NCBI RefSeq assembly: GCF_018687785.1
Contig: NZ_LTBL01000001.1
Coordinates: forward strand, 2,161,780 to 2,225,779
Direction: 5' to 3'
Length of the DNA stretch: 64,000 bases
DNA from: Methanovulcanius yangii
Lineage (GTDB): Archaea; Halobacteriota; Methanomicrobia; Methanomicrobiales; Methanomicrobiaceae
Made by a program: the position numbers and the translations under genes. Below the pieces are notes generated by a model. It was not told where the DNA came from and did not search any database. It saw only the letters and a program-made list of their open reading frames with translations. This document shows positions 26,574-36,391 of this stretch, piece by piece. Each line of letters begins with the position of its first letter. The first letter of the stretch is position 1.

Positions 26574-27505
26574 CGGCCGATCCTCTCCCGTACGGCCGCA
26601 ATGAGTAGCGGCAGAGTGATCGTCGCATCGCCGTAGACGGTCTGGGCCCCTGCCTTGCCGGTCACCTTGCCCCATGATTTTGCCTCATCAAGGGTGGCAC
26701 CGGAGAGGCCGCCCAGGTCCGGGCGGTCCCCGGTCAGTTGCACCGCGTATTCGAATCCCTTCGGGGTCATCAGCATGCTCTGGAAGATGTAGTTCTTGGG
26801 GACGCCGCCTCCGACCAGAAGCGCTCCTGCACGCTCTGCGGTGAAGCAGGTATCAAGCATCCGGTTCATGTCTCCGAATGCATCGACGGTCACCTTGTGG
26901 GTCTGATTGAAGAGCCAGTACTGCAGGCCTATCATGGAGTCCTGCAGGGCCGGGCAGTAGACCGGAATGTCCGCCGCCGCTGCTGCTGCAAGGATGCCAT
27001 GGTCGAGGCGTTCGCCGATATGACGGCACATGTCTGCAATGGATACGGTCGTGCCGTCCTCGATCTGCCCGAAGGTCTCCTGCATGAACTCCTCAAAGGA
27101 GATGAACGCCTCCGAAGGGAGGTAGACATCGTAGATACGGTTTATCTCTTCTTCGTAGAGTTCAACGTCATCACAGACCTCGCTTCCGTGATAGTGCCTA
27201 CAGCCGATCGCCTCGATGACGTCATGGGTGAGATTTGCCCCCGTCGAGACGAGGATGTCGATGTACCCGTCCCGGATGAGGTCCTCCACGATGCCGCCCA
27301 TGCCGCCGGGGACCATCGCTCCGGCAAGACCGAAGAACTTCACCGTCGCGTCGTCCGTAAGCATCTCCTCCAGAATATCCGCTGCCTTGAAGAGGGAGCC
27401 AGCATTGTAGGCTCCCGACTTTCCCATCTCTCCGACCAGTTCGTTGACCGTCATGCCGGCACGCACCCGTGCCTGCTCGACCGGTGTTCCGCATTCGTGC
27501 TCCAT
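26570..27505 (-). CDS. dys: Deoxyhypusine synthase
   Basis: This 311-residue protein transfers the aminobutyl group of spermidine to a lysine of aIF5A. It has the NAD-binding AGAMVPGGMGGI stretch, STGANLTHD, and the active-site lysine in LDEAKSWGKV (conserved SWGK). The start at 27505 (MEHECGTP) is preferred to an earlier in-frame Met that falls in the promoter. An inverted repeat precedes it (27513-27530). It shares an operon with pyrF. Confidence 0.93.
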   Translation of the reverse strand: MEHECGTPVEQARVRAGMTVNELVGEMGKSGAYNAGSLFKAADILEEMLTDDATVKFFGLAGAMVPGGMGGIVEDLIRDGYIDILVSTGANLTHDVIEAIGCRHYHGSEVCDDVELYEEEINRIYDVYLPSEAFISFEEFMQETFGQIEDGTTVSIADMCRHIGERLDHGILAAAAAADIPVYCPALQDSMIGLQYWLFNQTHKVTVDAFGDMNRMLDTCFTAERAGALLVGGGVPKNYIFQSMLMTPKGFEYAVQLTGDRPDLGGLSGATLDEAKSWGKVTGKAGAQTVYGDATITLPLLIAAVRERIGR

Positions 27506-27512
27506 GATACTC

Positions 27513-27530
27513 CCAGTAGTGGTATACTGG
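27513..27530 (-). promoter_or_regulatory. Inverted repeat before the deoxyhypusine synthase start
   Basis: CCAGTA and TACTGG flank six bases, lying between an AT-rich TTTATTGTT element (27543-27551) and the ATG at 27505. The position would suit an operator. Confidence 0.35.
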
Positions 27531-27605
27531 TAGGTGCCAATGAACAATAAATCACATTACGGCGGCCGATCCCTGCTGTGAAGGAGTCCGGAAAAAAAGG
27601 AAATT

Positions 27606-28349
27606 TCAGGATGTCACATCGAGGCCGACCTCGACCGGGTATCCTGCATCGACCCATGCCTGATAATTGCCGTCAAGGCGCCATACCGGGTTGAATCCTG
27701 CATCGACGAACATCTCTGCCCCCTGGACACTCACCGCGTCCGTGTGGCAGTAAATCGCATACTCTCCTGCCTTGTCAAGGGTTGGGAGTGTTTCGTCAAG
27801 ATTCTGGAGCTGGATGTTTTTTGCCCCCGGGATATGCCCCTCGAGGTACACCGTTGATACGTCCACGACGACAAGATAGGGAAGTTCGGTCATCGCGGTG
27901 TTCAGTGCTTCCGCACTCACGTTGGTGTAATCCGGCATCTCGACGGGATACCCGGCATCGGTCCATGCCCGGTAGTTCCCTTCAAGTCGATAGACCGGGG
28001 AGAATCCGTTTTCGGCAAATGTCTGAGCCCCTTCGATGCTTGCGGCGTCCGTGTGACAGTAGATCAAGTACTCGCGATCCCTCGAGAGATACTGGATCTC
28101 ATCATCAAGGGTGGCAAGCGGCATGTTGACCGCCCCCGGGAGGTGGCCCCGGCCCCAGATGGGCGAGACGTCGACCACCAGCGTCGGCGCCCGATAGACC
28201 ATGGCGTTTGCTTCCTGTGCCGTAATGTCGGTGTACCCGACCGGCCCTGTCGTCGGCGCCGGTTCCGCAGGCCCCCCGTAATCCGTGCATCCTGCGCACC
28301 AGACGGCGCAGAGGATGACCAATATCCCCAAAAATGTCCCATTCTTCAT
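27606..28349 (-). CDS. Lipoprotein with two rhodanese domains
   Basis: This 247-residue protein has a lipoprotein signal (CAGC, Cys21) and two rhodanese-like units of about 105 residues. Each has the VVDVS...GHLPGA / GHIPGA motif and an active-site loop CHTDA.S with the catalytic Cys present, followed by GNY.AW.DAGYPVE. It would handle sulfane sulfur or cyanide-like substrates outside the membrane, or act as a sulfur carrier; the substrate is unknown. Confidence 0.87.
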   Translation of the reverse strand: MKNGTFLGILVILCAVWCAGCTDYGGPAEPAPTTGPVGYTDITAQEANAMVYRAPTLVVDVSPIWGRGHLPGAVNMPLATLDDEIQYLSRDREYLIYCHTDAASIEGAQTFAENGFSPVYRLEGNYRAWTDAGYPVEMPDYTNVSAEALNTAMTELPYLVVVDVSTVYLEGHIPGAKNIQLQNLDETLPTLDKAGEYAIYCHTDAVSVQGAEMFVDAGFNPVWRLDGNYQAWVDAGYPVEVGLDVTS

Positions 28350-28406
28350 ACATCACCGCCCCTTTCCAGGCTGGTGATGCGCATTTGGCAATATTATATA
28401 TAACAC

Positions 28407-29639
28407 TTATCGTGAGCCTGGATCCAGGTCCCGGCAGAGCGGCCGTGCAAGATGGCGGCGGGCGGACGGCGGCACTTCGTACCAGCCGGGTGTTATCGTG
28501 CGTTTGGTCGTCACCGTCTCGGGCGTGTTCGTGTGCGTCCTGCACCGGCGGCACTTCCAGCCCTTGCCTTTCCCGTCGCTCTTCATCCGGCGGCCGCATT
28601 CCGGGCAGATGGGCGGCCGGGTGGTGACGACGGGAGGACAGGTTATGACACGGATCTTTTCCATGTTGATGCTCCCGTTCTTGTAGCTCCCCGTCACAAG
28701 GACCGTATCGCCGGGGGCGAGGGAGCGAACGACATCCCGGAAGCCTTTCGTCGGCTCGTACGCCATGCAGTCGACACGGACCGCCCCCTCCTCCAGTTCG
28801 AAGGTGACATGTCCTCCCTGTCCGGTCGCAGGCGTTGTGGCGACGGTTCCCGCGACGCGGTATGAGAGGCCATCCTCGACATCCGCAAGGCTGGCGGCTT
28901 CGATGAGGTGGGCATCCGTTCCCTGGTTGGTCCGGTACGTCTCTTCCATCACCGGCTCTTCGGATATGACATAGGACCTGGCCCGGCAGACCCACTCGGG
29001 CGACTCGCCCCGGATACCGAAGAGGACGGGGTCGGGAGTGTGGGGGAAGCAGACAATGCAGTCGTTTGCCTCGTCCACGGTGTCCCATGTGTGGGGGAAG
29101 GTCTCCGCCTCCGCTGTAAAGAGGCTCTCCCGGTCGACCTGCCGTTCGTCACGTTCGGCGGGGTCACGGTAGGTCAGCAGCTCATATGTCCAGTCGGGGA
29201 AGTCGGCACTCGCGGCGGCGGTGGCACCGATAAGCCCGCGGCCCAGTTTCCAGCCGCGGTAGAGTGCCCGGTGCTCTCTCAGGACGCCTTCGGCCTCTTC
29301 AATGGTGCAGAACCCCTTCACTGCCTTCTCGTAAAAATCCGGCGGCAGGGGGGTGGAGGCGACGACAAGTCCCGGATGGGTATTTTCGGCCCCAAGGTCG
29401 GCGAATTCATCGATGGCATCACAGGCGATGACAAAAGCCTTTTCCGGCGCAATGCCCTCCGCCTCGATGCAGATGGCTGCATTGCCGCGGGTCTTCCACT
29501 TCACGTTCGGGTTGAGCCGGACAAGAAGGCGGTCATGAATTCTGCATCCCGCCGCTTCAAGACGCCGGCGAAGGACGGCGCCCAGGTAGGTCGTGCACAT
29601 CCCCTCGGGGGAATCCGTATCATCGATTGCAATTCGCAT
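28407..29639 (-). CDS. tiaS: tRNA(Ile2) 2-agmatinylcytidine synthetase
   Basis: This 410-residue archaeal enzyme attaches agmatine to C34 of tRNA-Ile(CAU) so that it reads AUA. It opens with MRIAIDDTDSPEGMCTTYLG, the kinase-like DDTDS motif of TiaS, contains an OB-fold region (about 255-345) and ends with a zinc ribbon (CPECGRR...CRRCR). The ATG at 29639 gives the family start. It is divergent from a regulator gene, 50 bp away. Confidence 0.94.
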   Translation of the reverse strand: MRIAIDDTDSPEGMCTTYLGAVLRRRLEAAGCRIHDRLLVRLNPNVKWKTRGNAAICIEAEGIAPEKAFVIACDAIDEFADLGAENTHPGLVVASTPLPPDFYEKAVKGFCTIEEAEGVLREHRALYRGWKLGRGLIGATAAASADFPDWTYELLTYRDPAERDERQVDRESLFTAEAETFPHTWDTVDEANDCIVCFPHTPDPVLFGIRGESPEWVCRARSYVISEEPVMEETYRTNQGTDAHLIEAASLADVEDGLSYRVAGTVATTPATGQGGHVTFELEEGAVRVDCMAYEPTKGFRDVVRSLAPGDTVLVTGSYKNGSINMEKIRVITCPPVVTTRPPICPECGRRMKSDGKGKGWKCRRCRTHTNTPETVTTKRTITPGWYEVPPSARRHLARPLCRDLDPGSR

Positions 29640-29649
29640 GAATGATACC

Positions 29650-29658
29650 ATTTATAAG
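29650..29658 (+). promoter_or_regulatory. TATA box of the COG1395 regulator gene
   Basis: ATTTATAAG lies about 35 bp upstream of the ATG at 29690, in the 50-bp space shared with the divergent tiaS gene. Confidence 0.55.
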
Positions 29659-29689
29659 GGTATCGCAGCTATATCAAACATACAGACCG

Positions 29690-30604
29690 ATGATACAGGA
29701 ACGGTTGCTTCAGACACTGACAAGTATTCTTCTGATGGCGGATTTTAAGGTGTCCGAACGCTGTGGTATGCGGCCGAGAAGTTTCGACATCATCGGCGCC
29801 CGGGGTTCGACAGTTCTGGTCATCAAGGTGGCACCCCATATCGATAGCGTGAGCGAGGAGAACGCCCGCGACCTCGCTCTCATCTCCCGCTATATCAAGG
29901 GGGTGCCGATGATCATCGGTGAGAAGGCCCGTGACTCCGAACTGGAACGGGGGGCCGTCTACCTGCGGTACGGGATCGTTGCAACGAACGTGATGACCCT
30001 TTATGATTATCTGGTGGAGGATGCACCCCCTCTCGTCTATGCCCAGCCGGGGGGTCTTTATGTCAATATCAACGGTTCCCTTCTCCGGGACCTTCGTGAG
30101 GAACGCCAGATGTCTCTTGGCGACCTCGCCGGTGCGCTGGGCGTGTCACGGCGGACGATCTCGAAGTACGAGAGTGGTATGGGGACAACGCTTGAGATCG
30201 CCATCCGGCTGGAGGAGATCTTCGATGCGGCACTCGTGGAGGCGATCGAACTTTTGGAAAAGCAACACCAGCTTGCCCATCATCATGAGGACGTCTCCCC
30301 ACAGAATGCACCCGCCGATCTCGAGCGGATGGGGATGGAGCTGCACGGCATCCGGCGGGCACCCTTCGAGGCACTCGCGGTATATGAGGAAGAGACGATC
30401 CTGACCGGGTACGGCCCTGCCCAGAAGGTGATGCGTCGCGCTGAACTGATCGGAAATATCTCCGATATAACGAATTCTCGGGCAATATGCGTCATTAAAG
30501 ACTACAATAAGAGAAAGAAGGTTGGAAAAACGCTTGTTATCGGAGAAAAGCATTTATCAGGCCTTGAATCTGGATCAGACCTCATTAATTTGATCGACGA
30601 TTAA
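29690..30604 (+). CDS. Archaeal HTH regulator of the COG1395 family
   Basis: This 304-residue protein has an N-terminal nuclease-like domain of the archaeal family (ERCGMRPRSFDIIGARG...VLVIKVAPHID), an XRE-type HTH in the middle (LRDLREERQMSLGDLAGALGVSRRTISKYESG, quoted here in part as SLGDLAGALGVSRRTIS), and a C-terminal domain ending GKTLVIGEKHL. It is conserved in Euryarchaeota; targets are not known to me. The start at 29690 fits the TATA box better than an in-frame Met at 29642. Confidence 0.85.
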   Translation: MIQERLLQTLTSILLMADFKVSERCGMRPRSFDIIGARGSTVLVIKVAPHIDSVSEENARDLALISRYIKGVPMIIGEKARDSELERGAVYLRYGIVATNVMTLYDYLVEDAPPLVYAQPGGLYVNINGSLLRDLREERQMSLGDLAGALGVSRRTISKYESGMGTTLEIAIRLEEIFDAALVEAIELLEKQHQLAHHHEDVSPQNAPADLERMGMELHGIRRAPFEALAVYEEETILTGYGPAQKVMRRAELIGNISDITNSRAICVIKDYNKRKKVGKTLVIGEKHLSGLESGSDLINLIDD

Positions 30605-30606
30605 CA

Positions 30607-30618
30607 ATATTTATATAG
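30607..30618 (+). promoter_or_regulatory. Thermosome promoter (TATA box)
   Basis: ATATTTATATAG lies about 40-50 bp before the ATG at 30658, a classic archaeal TATA element for a highly expressed gene. Confidence 0.65.
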
Positions 30619-30657
30619 AACCACAAACCTATTTTATCAACACAATTGGTGACTATT

Positions 30658-32310
30658 ATGGCAGCAAATCTTGGTGGACAGCCTATCTTCATTTTAAAGG
30701 AAGGTAGCCAGAGAACCCGCGGTCGCGATGCTCAGGGCTCGAACATCGCAGCAGCAAAGGCCGTTGCAAGTGCAGTACGGACCACCCTTGGTCCGAAAGG
30801 AATGGACAAGATGCTCGTCGACACCATCGGTGATGTTGTCATCACGAACGATGGCGTGACCATCCTCAAGGAGATGGACATCGAGCACCCGGCAGCAAAG
30901 ATGATGGTCGAAGTCGCAAAGACCCAGGACGACGAGGTCGGCGACGGCACCACCACCGCTGTGGTCGTTGCCGGAGAGCTTCTCAAGCGCTCCGAGGAAC
31001 TTCTCGAGCAGGACGTGCACCCGACCGTCATCGCACACGGGTACCGCCTCGCCGCAGACAAGGCGCAGGAGCTCATCAAAGACATCGCCATCGAAGTCAA
31101 ATCCGATGACATCGAGATGCTCCGCAAGATCGCCGACACTGCAATGACCGGCAAGGGTGCAGAAGCAGCAAAGGACAAGCTTTGCGACCTCGTCGTTCGT
31201 GCAGTCACCCTCGTCGCAGATGAGGACGGCAGCGTCGACACCGACTACATCAAGATCGAGAAGAAGGTCGGTGGCACCATCGAGGACTCCGAGATCATCG
31301 AAGGCATCGTCATCGACAAGGAGCGTGTCCACCCCGGCATGCCCAAGCTCGTTCAGGACGCAAAGATCCTCCTCCTCAACGCACCGGTCGAGTTCAAGAA
31401 GACCGAAGTGGATGCGGAGATCTCCATCACCAGCCCGGACCAGCTTCAGATGTTCCTCGATGAGGAAGAGAAGATGATCAAGGGCATCGTCGACAAGGTC
31501 GTCAAGTCCGGTGCAAATGTCCTCGTCTGCCAGAAGGGTATCGACGACATCGCACAGCACTACCTTGCAAAGGCGGGCGTCCTTGCGATCCGCCGTGTGA
31601 AGAAGTCCGACATGACCAAGCTCTCCCGTGCAACCGGTGCAGCAGTGGTCTCCTCCATCGATGCAATCGAGGAGTCCGAGCTCGGCACCGCAGGCCGTGT
31701 CGAGGAGAAGAAGGTCTCCGGCGAAGAGATGATCTTCGTGACCGAGTGCACCAACCCGAAGGCGGTCACCCTCATTGTCCGCGGCGGTACCGAGCACGTC
31801 GTCGATGAACTCGACCGTGCCCTCGAAGACGCTCTGCGTGTCGTCTCCGTTGCCGTTGAGGACCACAAGTTCGTCGCAGGCGGCGGTTCACCTGAGGTCG
31901 AGCTCTCCCTGCGCCTGCGTGAATACGCAGCAACCGTCGGCGGCCGTGCACAGCTCGCCATCGAGGCATTTGCAGCAGCGCTCGAGATCATCCCCCGCAC
32001 CCTTGCGGAGAACGCCGGTCTCGACCCCATTGACATGCTCGTCGAGCTCCGCTCCGAGCACGAGGCAGGCCACAAGACCGCAGGTCTCGATGTCTTCGAG
32101 GCAAAGCCCCGGGACATGCTCGCAGCAGGCGTCATCGAGCCGATGCGTGTCAAGACCCAGGCAATCGCCTCGGCAGCAGAAGCAGCCGTCATGATCCTCC
32201 GTATCGACGATGTCATCGCAGCCTCCAAGATGGGCGGCGGCGACATGCCGTCACCTGAGGAGATGGCAGCCATGGGCGGCGGAATGGGCGGCATGCCCGG
32301 CATGATGTAG
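30658..32310 (+). CDS. thsA: Thermosome (group II chaperonin) subunit
   Basis: This 550-residue ATP-driven chaperonin has [41 protein letters not shown], the second ATPase region ([11 protein letters not shown]), and a Gly/Met-rich C-terminal tail ([12 protein letters not shown]) that projects into the cavity. ATG at 30658 is used; TTG/GTG codons lie just upstream in frame. Codon use is strongly biased (GCA, CTC, GTC), as expected for an abundant protein. Confidence 0.98.
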   Translation: MAANLGGQPIFILKEGSQRTRGRDAQGSNIAAAKAVASAVRTTLGPKGMDKMLVDTIGDVVITNDGVTILKEMDIEHPAAKMMVEVAKTQDDEVGDGTTTAVVVAGELLKRSEELLEQDVHPTVIAHGYRLAADKAQELIKDIAIEVKSDDIEMLRKIADTAMTGKGAEAAKDKLCDLVVRAVTLVADEDGSVDTDYIKIEKKVGGTIEDSEIIEGIVIDKERVHPGMPKLVQDAKILLLNAPVEFKKTEVDAEISITSPDQLQMFLDEEEKMIKGIVDKVVKSGANVLVCQKGIDDIAQHYLAKAGVLAIRRVKKSDMTKLSRATGAAVVSSIDAIEESELGTAGRVEEKKVSGEEMIFVTECTNPKAVTLIVRGGTEHVVDELDRALEDALRVVSVAVEDHKFVAGGGSPEVELSLRLREYAATVGGRAQLAIEAFAAALEIIPRTLAENAGLDPIDMLVELRSEHEAGHKTAGLDVFEAKPRDMLAAGVIEPMRVKTQAIASAAEAAVMILRIDDVIAASKMGGGDMPSPEEMAAMGGGMGGMPGMM

Positions 32311-32888
32311 GTCTGCCACCTCTCCATAACCTTTTTTTTAATTTTGGGATTGCCCCGTATCGCCACTGGACGAAATCCAACAAATACCCGGATGAGATCA
32401 TCCGAACGATCCCGTCACTGGGGTGTATCGATATTTCCACTCTTTCATTCAGGGAAAATAATTTCTGAGCCCAAACATCCTGGTATTTCAGCAGACGATC
32501 TTGCAAAAACGACCCGAATCCATCAAATCGGATCCAGTTTCAACTGTCCATTCGGTCTCCGTTTCGCGTGATCGATTCATCTGGGTCTACATCCGAAGAC
32601 GGTGAAGCCATTGTCGTTCCATAATTCGGAATAGGTGAGATTTCCGCGTTTGATATTTCAATCGCCGTTCCGGGAAGAGTTATCCCCTGTACCGGACTCC
32701 GTGCATCCGGAATGTCGATCCGGGCATATTCCCGGGAACAGACGGGGTCCGGCTGGTAGCACGTCAGTGCACCATGAAGGCCACGGCCGGTGCCATTCAC
32801 CATCTCCCGGAAGCGTGCAATCCTTCCTCGTTGCGACCGCATCATTTATCGTCAACCAGGGTATTTCATATGACGCTGAGGGTTCGCC
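32311..32888. other. 578-bp gap after the thermosome gene
   Basis: The first 40 bp hold the T-rich terminator. The rest has short open frames on both strands, the longest about 100 codons on the minus strand (32540-32845), without ribosome site, family resemblance or promoter. I see no supported gene. Confidence 0.5.
32331..32346 (+). terminator. T-rich terminator after the thermosome gene
   Basis: CTTTTTTTTAATTTTG begins 20 bp after the stop. Oligo-T without a strong hairpin is the usual archaeal terminator. Confidence 0.65.
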
Positions 32889-33551
32889 ATGATTTCTCAG
32901 GACAGGTTGAAAATTCCGAAAAAGGAGATTCGCAAGATAGATCTCATTTTTGCTGTTCTTCTGCTGATTGCCACACTTTCGACCGCGTTCTGCGTGTACC
33001 AGGCGACACGCTGGAATGGGATTCAGGCTGTCGATTTCGGGGAATCGGCCAAGTATCGCACGGAATCGATCAGGGCCACGACGATGGGCAATTCCCTTGT
33101 GATTATTGATGTACAGCTGTATCTGGACTGGGTGCATGCGATAAGCGAGGGCGATCAGGTCCGGGCGGATTTTATCGAAGAACGATTCAGGGACGAGTTC
33201 CGACCGTCATTCGAGGCGTGGATTGCCATTGGGGGTGACGATCCAAAAAACCCGATTCCTCCCGGGACGCCGTTCTCCCTTCCGGAATATACCTTATCCG
33301 AATACAAGGAGAGCATTCTGCTCGAAGAGAATGCAACGGCAGCCTTTAACCGGGGAAAAGATGCAAACCAGAACGGTGACTCATACATATCGAACACGGT
33401 CCTCTTTGCCATCGTCATGTTCTTCTGCGGCATATACACACGGTGGGATTCGACAAGGATACAACTGGGTATTCTGGTGATTACCCTGTGCGTCTTCATG
33501 TATGCGATATTTCAGCTGGTCTCACTTCTTCTCAGGGTGGGATATGTGTGA
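32889..33551 (+). CDS. Uncharacterised membrane protein with extracytoplasmic loop
   Basis: This 220-residue protein has one hydrophobic segment near residues 18-38, a polar region of about 120 residues (DFGESAKYRTESIRATTMGN...), and two hydrophobic segments at about 170-190 and 197-215. The layout suits a membrane-anchored protein with one large loop. I do not recognise the family. Confidence 0.7.
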   Translation: MISQDRLKIPKKEIRKIDLIFAVLLLIATLSTAFCVYQATRWNGIQAVDFGESAKYRTESIRATTMGNSLVIIDVQLYLDWVHAISEGDQVRADFIEERFRDEFRPSFEAWIAIGGDDPKNPIPPGTPFSLPEYTLSEYKESILLEENATAAFNRGKDANQNGDSYISNTVLFAIVMFFCGIYTRWDSTRIQLGILVITLCVFMYAIFQLVSLLLRVGYV

Positions 33552-34009
33552 ATGCCCACTTTTCCTGAAGATAACCGTTTTCTCTTTCAGGTTCTTTTTA
33601 CAGGTGCCCTCCCCCTTCAGGAACATCGCCCGGTCCACAGGTGGTTATTAAATGAGCGTTCCGATGTGTTTGCGGTGACGGGGCAGAGGTTCTTGCCCCC
33701 AATTCCCGAACCCTGCATCACTGTCGCACCACTATGGAAATATTCTCACTTCTGCTCTCACGGGTCCGGGCAACCGATTGTTATTGCAGGTCATCGGTGG
33801 AAGAGCGCAGGGTCCTGAGTCGATTTTGTGCCGGGTGGCGCTCCTTTTCCTGCATAGGGGCTCTCGTGATCAGAAATGAAACCTTATTATAATGATATTT
33901 TCTGTATTTGAAGATTTATTGGATAAATATTGAATTTTATATTGTTCCAAAGCATTTATCGGAAAATAAAAGGTACAATCGGGTGTCTGAAAATATCCGG
34001 GAGGAGAAT
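33552..34009. other. 458-bp gap before the PKD surface protein
   Basis: No supported gene is present. An AT-rich TTATTATAATG element at 33884-33894 is the likely promoter of the downstream gene, implying a leader of about 90 nt that contains the GGGAGGAG ribosome site at 33999-34006. Confidence 0.5.
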
Positions 34010-35662
34010 GTGGTGCAAAAGGGAGGATGCATCGTACTGGTCCTGTGCCTCTGTGTCGGCATTGCGGCCGCAGGAGACTGGGAACTGAGGTTTACCTCGA
34101 ATATCGGGACGAACAATGATTCTCAGGAATATTTTGTGGTAGGGACGGATCCGTATGGCTGGACCACCTATAACGCGAGCATCGACGTGGCGGCAGTCCC
34201 GGCTGATCCGGGTATGTGGCTGGAAAAGAAAGACGGTGTGCCGGTCATCTGCGATTACCAGCGGACGATCAATAATATCTACCCTCAGCAGGCGGTATAC
34301 AGGCTCAATGGAACGAATATCCCCGCTCCGGTGAACCTCTCCTTCCATGGATTTGCTGCTCTTCCCCCAATCGTGGGCAACATCACCGTGCGGTACTGGA
34401 ATGACTCATCGACGCTCGTTGTTCAGGATATCGACGATGTGAACTGTACAGTTACCATGGCGGCGGCAGCATTCAATACCTCCGTCGCACCGTTCCCGCC
34501 CAACATTACCGCCTATTATACTTCCCCCCCGAAACCGGTTCCTGATTTCAATGCGAATGTGACCGTCGGTGAAATGCCGCTCACCGTGCAATTCACCAAC
34601 ACCTCTTCCGGGTATGGGCTGAAGAATCCCACATGGGAGTTTGGCGACGGACCGGGATATCTCTTCAATGTGGAGGCACCCGTTCATACCTATCTCCTTC
34701 CCGGCAGGTATGATGTCTCCCTCACCATTGCCAATATAGAGTCGGTTTCCAACACCACCACAAAGACGAATTTCATCACCGTTCTCGCTCCGGCGCCGGT
34801 GGCCGCGTTTTCTGCCGCCCTCACTCCGCCGGCGGGCAATGTCCCGGTGCTCGTAAACGTCACCGACGCATCGGCGGCAAACGGCGGATTTGCCATAGCC
34901 TCATGGTACTGGGAGTTCGGCGACGGAACGAACTTCACCGGACAGGCGCCCCCTGATCACCTGTATGCAACCGAGGGGACCTACCTCGTGAAGCTGACGG
35001 TGACCGACTCCCAGGTGCCGGCACAGACGAATACCACGACAACGGCACTCGTACTTTCCCCACCCCTTCCGATCGCGGATTTCACCGCCTCCCCGACGAG
35101 CGGCAGAATGCCGGTGACAATACAGTTTACCGATTTGTCGACCGGTTCGAACATCTCCGCCTGGGCGTGGGACTTCACCAGCGACAGGACCGTGGATGCG
35201 ACCGAGCAGAACCCGTCCTGGGCGCCCGTGGGGCCGTTCCCGGCGCATTACAGCGTCACCCTCACCGTGACCGACGAGAACGGGCAGAACCAGACGACGA
35301 AGTCGGACTACCTGTACATCAACGAGGCCGAGGATGGCGACAGCGGTCCCGATTACCCGCCGGTGACCCGTGCCATCCCGACGCCGACGGTGAACGGGAG
35401 CGGTGTGGCCTCTGCCGCAGACGAAACCGTGGCGATTCTCATCGATGGGACATCAGGAGAACCCGCCGATAACGCCGACGCCCCCCTGGCCAGTCCCGGA
35501 CCGGTAGATGCATCCTTGCCTGCCTCATCGGCAGGGGAAGATCCTGTTCCTCCGGGTTCATCCGCCACACCTGTACCGACGACAACCCCCCTCTGCACCT
35601 TTGGTGCGGCAACGGGGATTGGCGGTGCCGCATTTATCCTCTTACGGCGACGTGAATCCTGA
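34010..35662 (+). CDS. Secreted PKD-repeat surface protein with C-terminal anchor
   Basis: This protein of about 550 residues has a signal peptide (GCIVLVLCLCVGIAAAG), a methanogen-type N-terminal domain, then three PKD domains (near residues 185-275, 280-365 and 370-455), each with the WEFGDG / WDF...Y.V.LTV pattern. A Thr/Pro/Ser-rich stretch leads to a C-terminal hydrophobic helix followed by RRRES, like archaeal sorting anchors. GTG at 34010 or 34013 suits the GGAGG ribosome site. Likely role: cell-surface adhesion or envelope structure. Confidence 0.87.
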   Translation: MVQKGGCIVLVLCLCVGIAAAGDWELRFTSNIGTNNDSQEYFVVGTDPYGWTTYNASIDVAAVPADPGMWLEKKDGVPVICDYQRTINNIYPQQAVYRLNGTNIPAPVNLSFHGFAALPPIVGNITVRYWNDSSTLVVQDIDDVNCTVTMAAAAFNTSVAPFPPNITAYYTSPPKPVPDFNANVTVGEMPLTVQFTNTSSGYGLKNPTWEFGDGPGYLFNVEAPVHTYLLPGRYDVSLTIANIESVSNTTTKTNFITVLAPAPVAAFSAALTPPAGNVPVLVNVTDASAANGGFAIASWYWEFGDGTNFTGQAPPDHLYATEGTYLVKLTVTDSQVPAQTNTTTTALVLSPPLPIADFTASPTSGRMPVTIQFTDLSTGSNISAWAWDFTSDRTVDATEQNPSWAPVGPFPAHYSVTLTVTDENGQNQTTKSDYLYINEAEDGDSGPDYPPVTRAIPTPTVNGSGVASAADETVAILIDGTSGEPADNADAPLASPGPVDASLPASSAGEDPVPPGSSATPVPTTTPLCTFGAATGIGGAAFILLRRRES

Positions 35663-35680
35663 GTGGGAATATCGACAACA

Positions 35681-35690
35681 TTTTTTTTAA
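35681..35690 (+). terminator. Oligo-T terminator after the PKD gene
   Basis: A run of eight T (35681-35688) starts 18 bp after the stop codon. Confidence 0.55.
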
Positions 35691-35883
35691 TTCACTGACT
35701 CTCCGTGGCATATCGTGCCGTGTCCCTGAATCAGGTGAGGTGCGATTGTTTTGCATGGGTTCGGTGGGGATGGCTCATGATCTGCGAGGGAGGAAATTCC
35801 TCTTGCCTATGTAGATCATGGGTCTAGTTCTTCTATTGCCGGGGCGGCGAAAAAAAAAGTCGTGTGTTGGAATGGGGAAATCC

Positions 35884-36051
35884 TCATTTCATCTGTTTTT
35901 TGATCTCTATCCACTCGTCCTGCGAGAGGTGCTCCTTTTTGTGCACTTCGCGGGCGTGTTGGGCGATCTTGTTTTCGAGATCGTGCACATTATCCGCTTC
36001 TGCTTCAAAGGGGCAATCGAGTCCGATATCCTTGCACTTGAATGATACCAT
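35884..36051 (-). CDS. Small DUF1059-family protein
   Basis: A 55-residue gene starts at the ATG at 36051, four bases after a strong GGAGG site. The product reads MVSFKCKDIGLDCPFEAEAD, then HDLENKIAQHAREVHKKEH and ends in WIEIKKQMK. This matches DUF1059 (short proteins with two Cys, an HAxxxH segment and a C-terminal helix). Function unknown; a metal or redox role is possible from the Cys/His set. Confidence 0.85.
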   Translation of the reverse strand: MVSFKCKDIGLDCPFEAEADNVHDLENKIAQHAREVHKKEHLSQDEWIEIKKQMK

Positions 36052-36391
36052 GGTACCTCCAAAGAGGTGCTACTTGTCATCAACCGGTAAATAACTGTCG
36101 CCGCTTCACGTGGTGGGAGGGATGCATGAATGTTCGATATGTCATGCCTCGTCGAACATCCCTCCTTCTCTTTCGCAGGATGTGAGAGAATAATGCCACG
36201 GGGGGAGAGCCGGTGTATCGGGTCACGAAAATAAATATTGGAATGTTGGGATTAATTACGGAAAATGTCGCTCTTCTATCGCATATTGTTCTTTGCCATG
36301 CAACGCCACAGCGCAAATTTTTATCGTCATTCATTGTGATCCTTCATACAATCCGAAGCATTTCGGAGGAGGTTGTCAGGGGAAGAGGATC
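36052..36391. other. 340-bp intergenic region between DUF1059 and TPR genes
   Basis: It holds the divergent upstream regions of both genes. An AGTTATTTAC element (minus strand, 36097-36088) suits the DUF1059 gene; AAATTTTTATCG near 36314-36325 may serve the TPR gene. No coding frame is convincing. Confidence 0.45.

Noticed and set aside
28105-29088. Long minus-strand frame of 327 codons across tiaS and the rhodanese gene
   Set aside because: It is a shadow in another frame of two clear genes; its Arg/Gly/Pro-rich composition is typical of GC-rich antisense or off-frame reading.
30694-31866. 390-codon frame antisense to the thermosome gene
   Set aside because: It reflects the biased codon use of a highly expressed gene; rich in Leu/Asp/Val with no domain.
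32540-32845. 102-codon minus-strand frame in the thermosome downstream gap
   Set aside because: No promoter, ribosome site or recognisable motif; composition does not distinguish it from chance.
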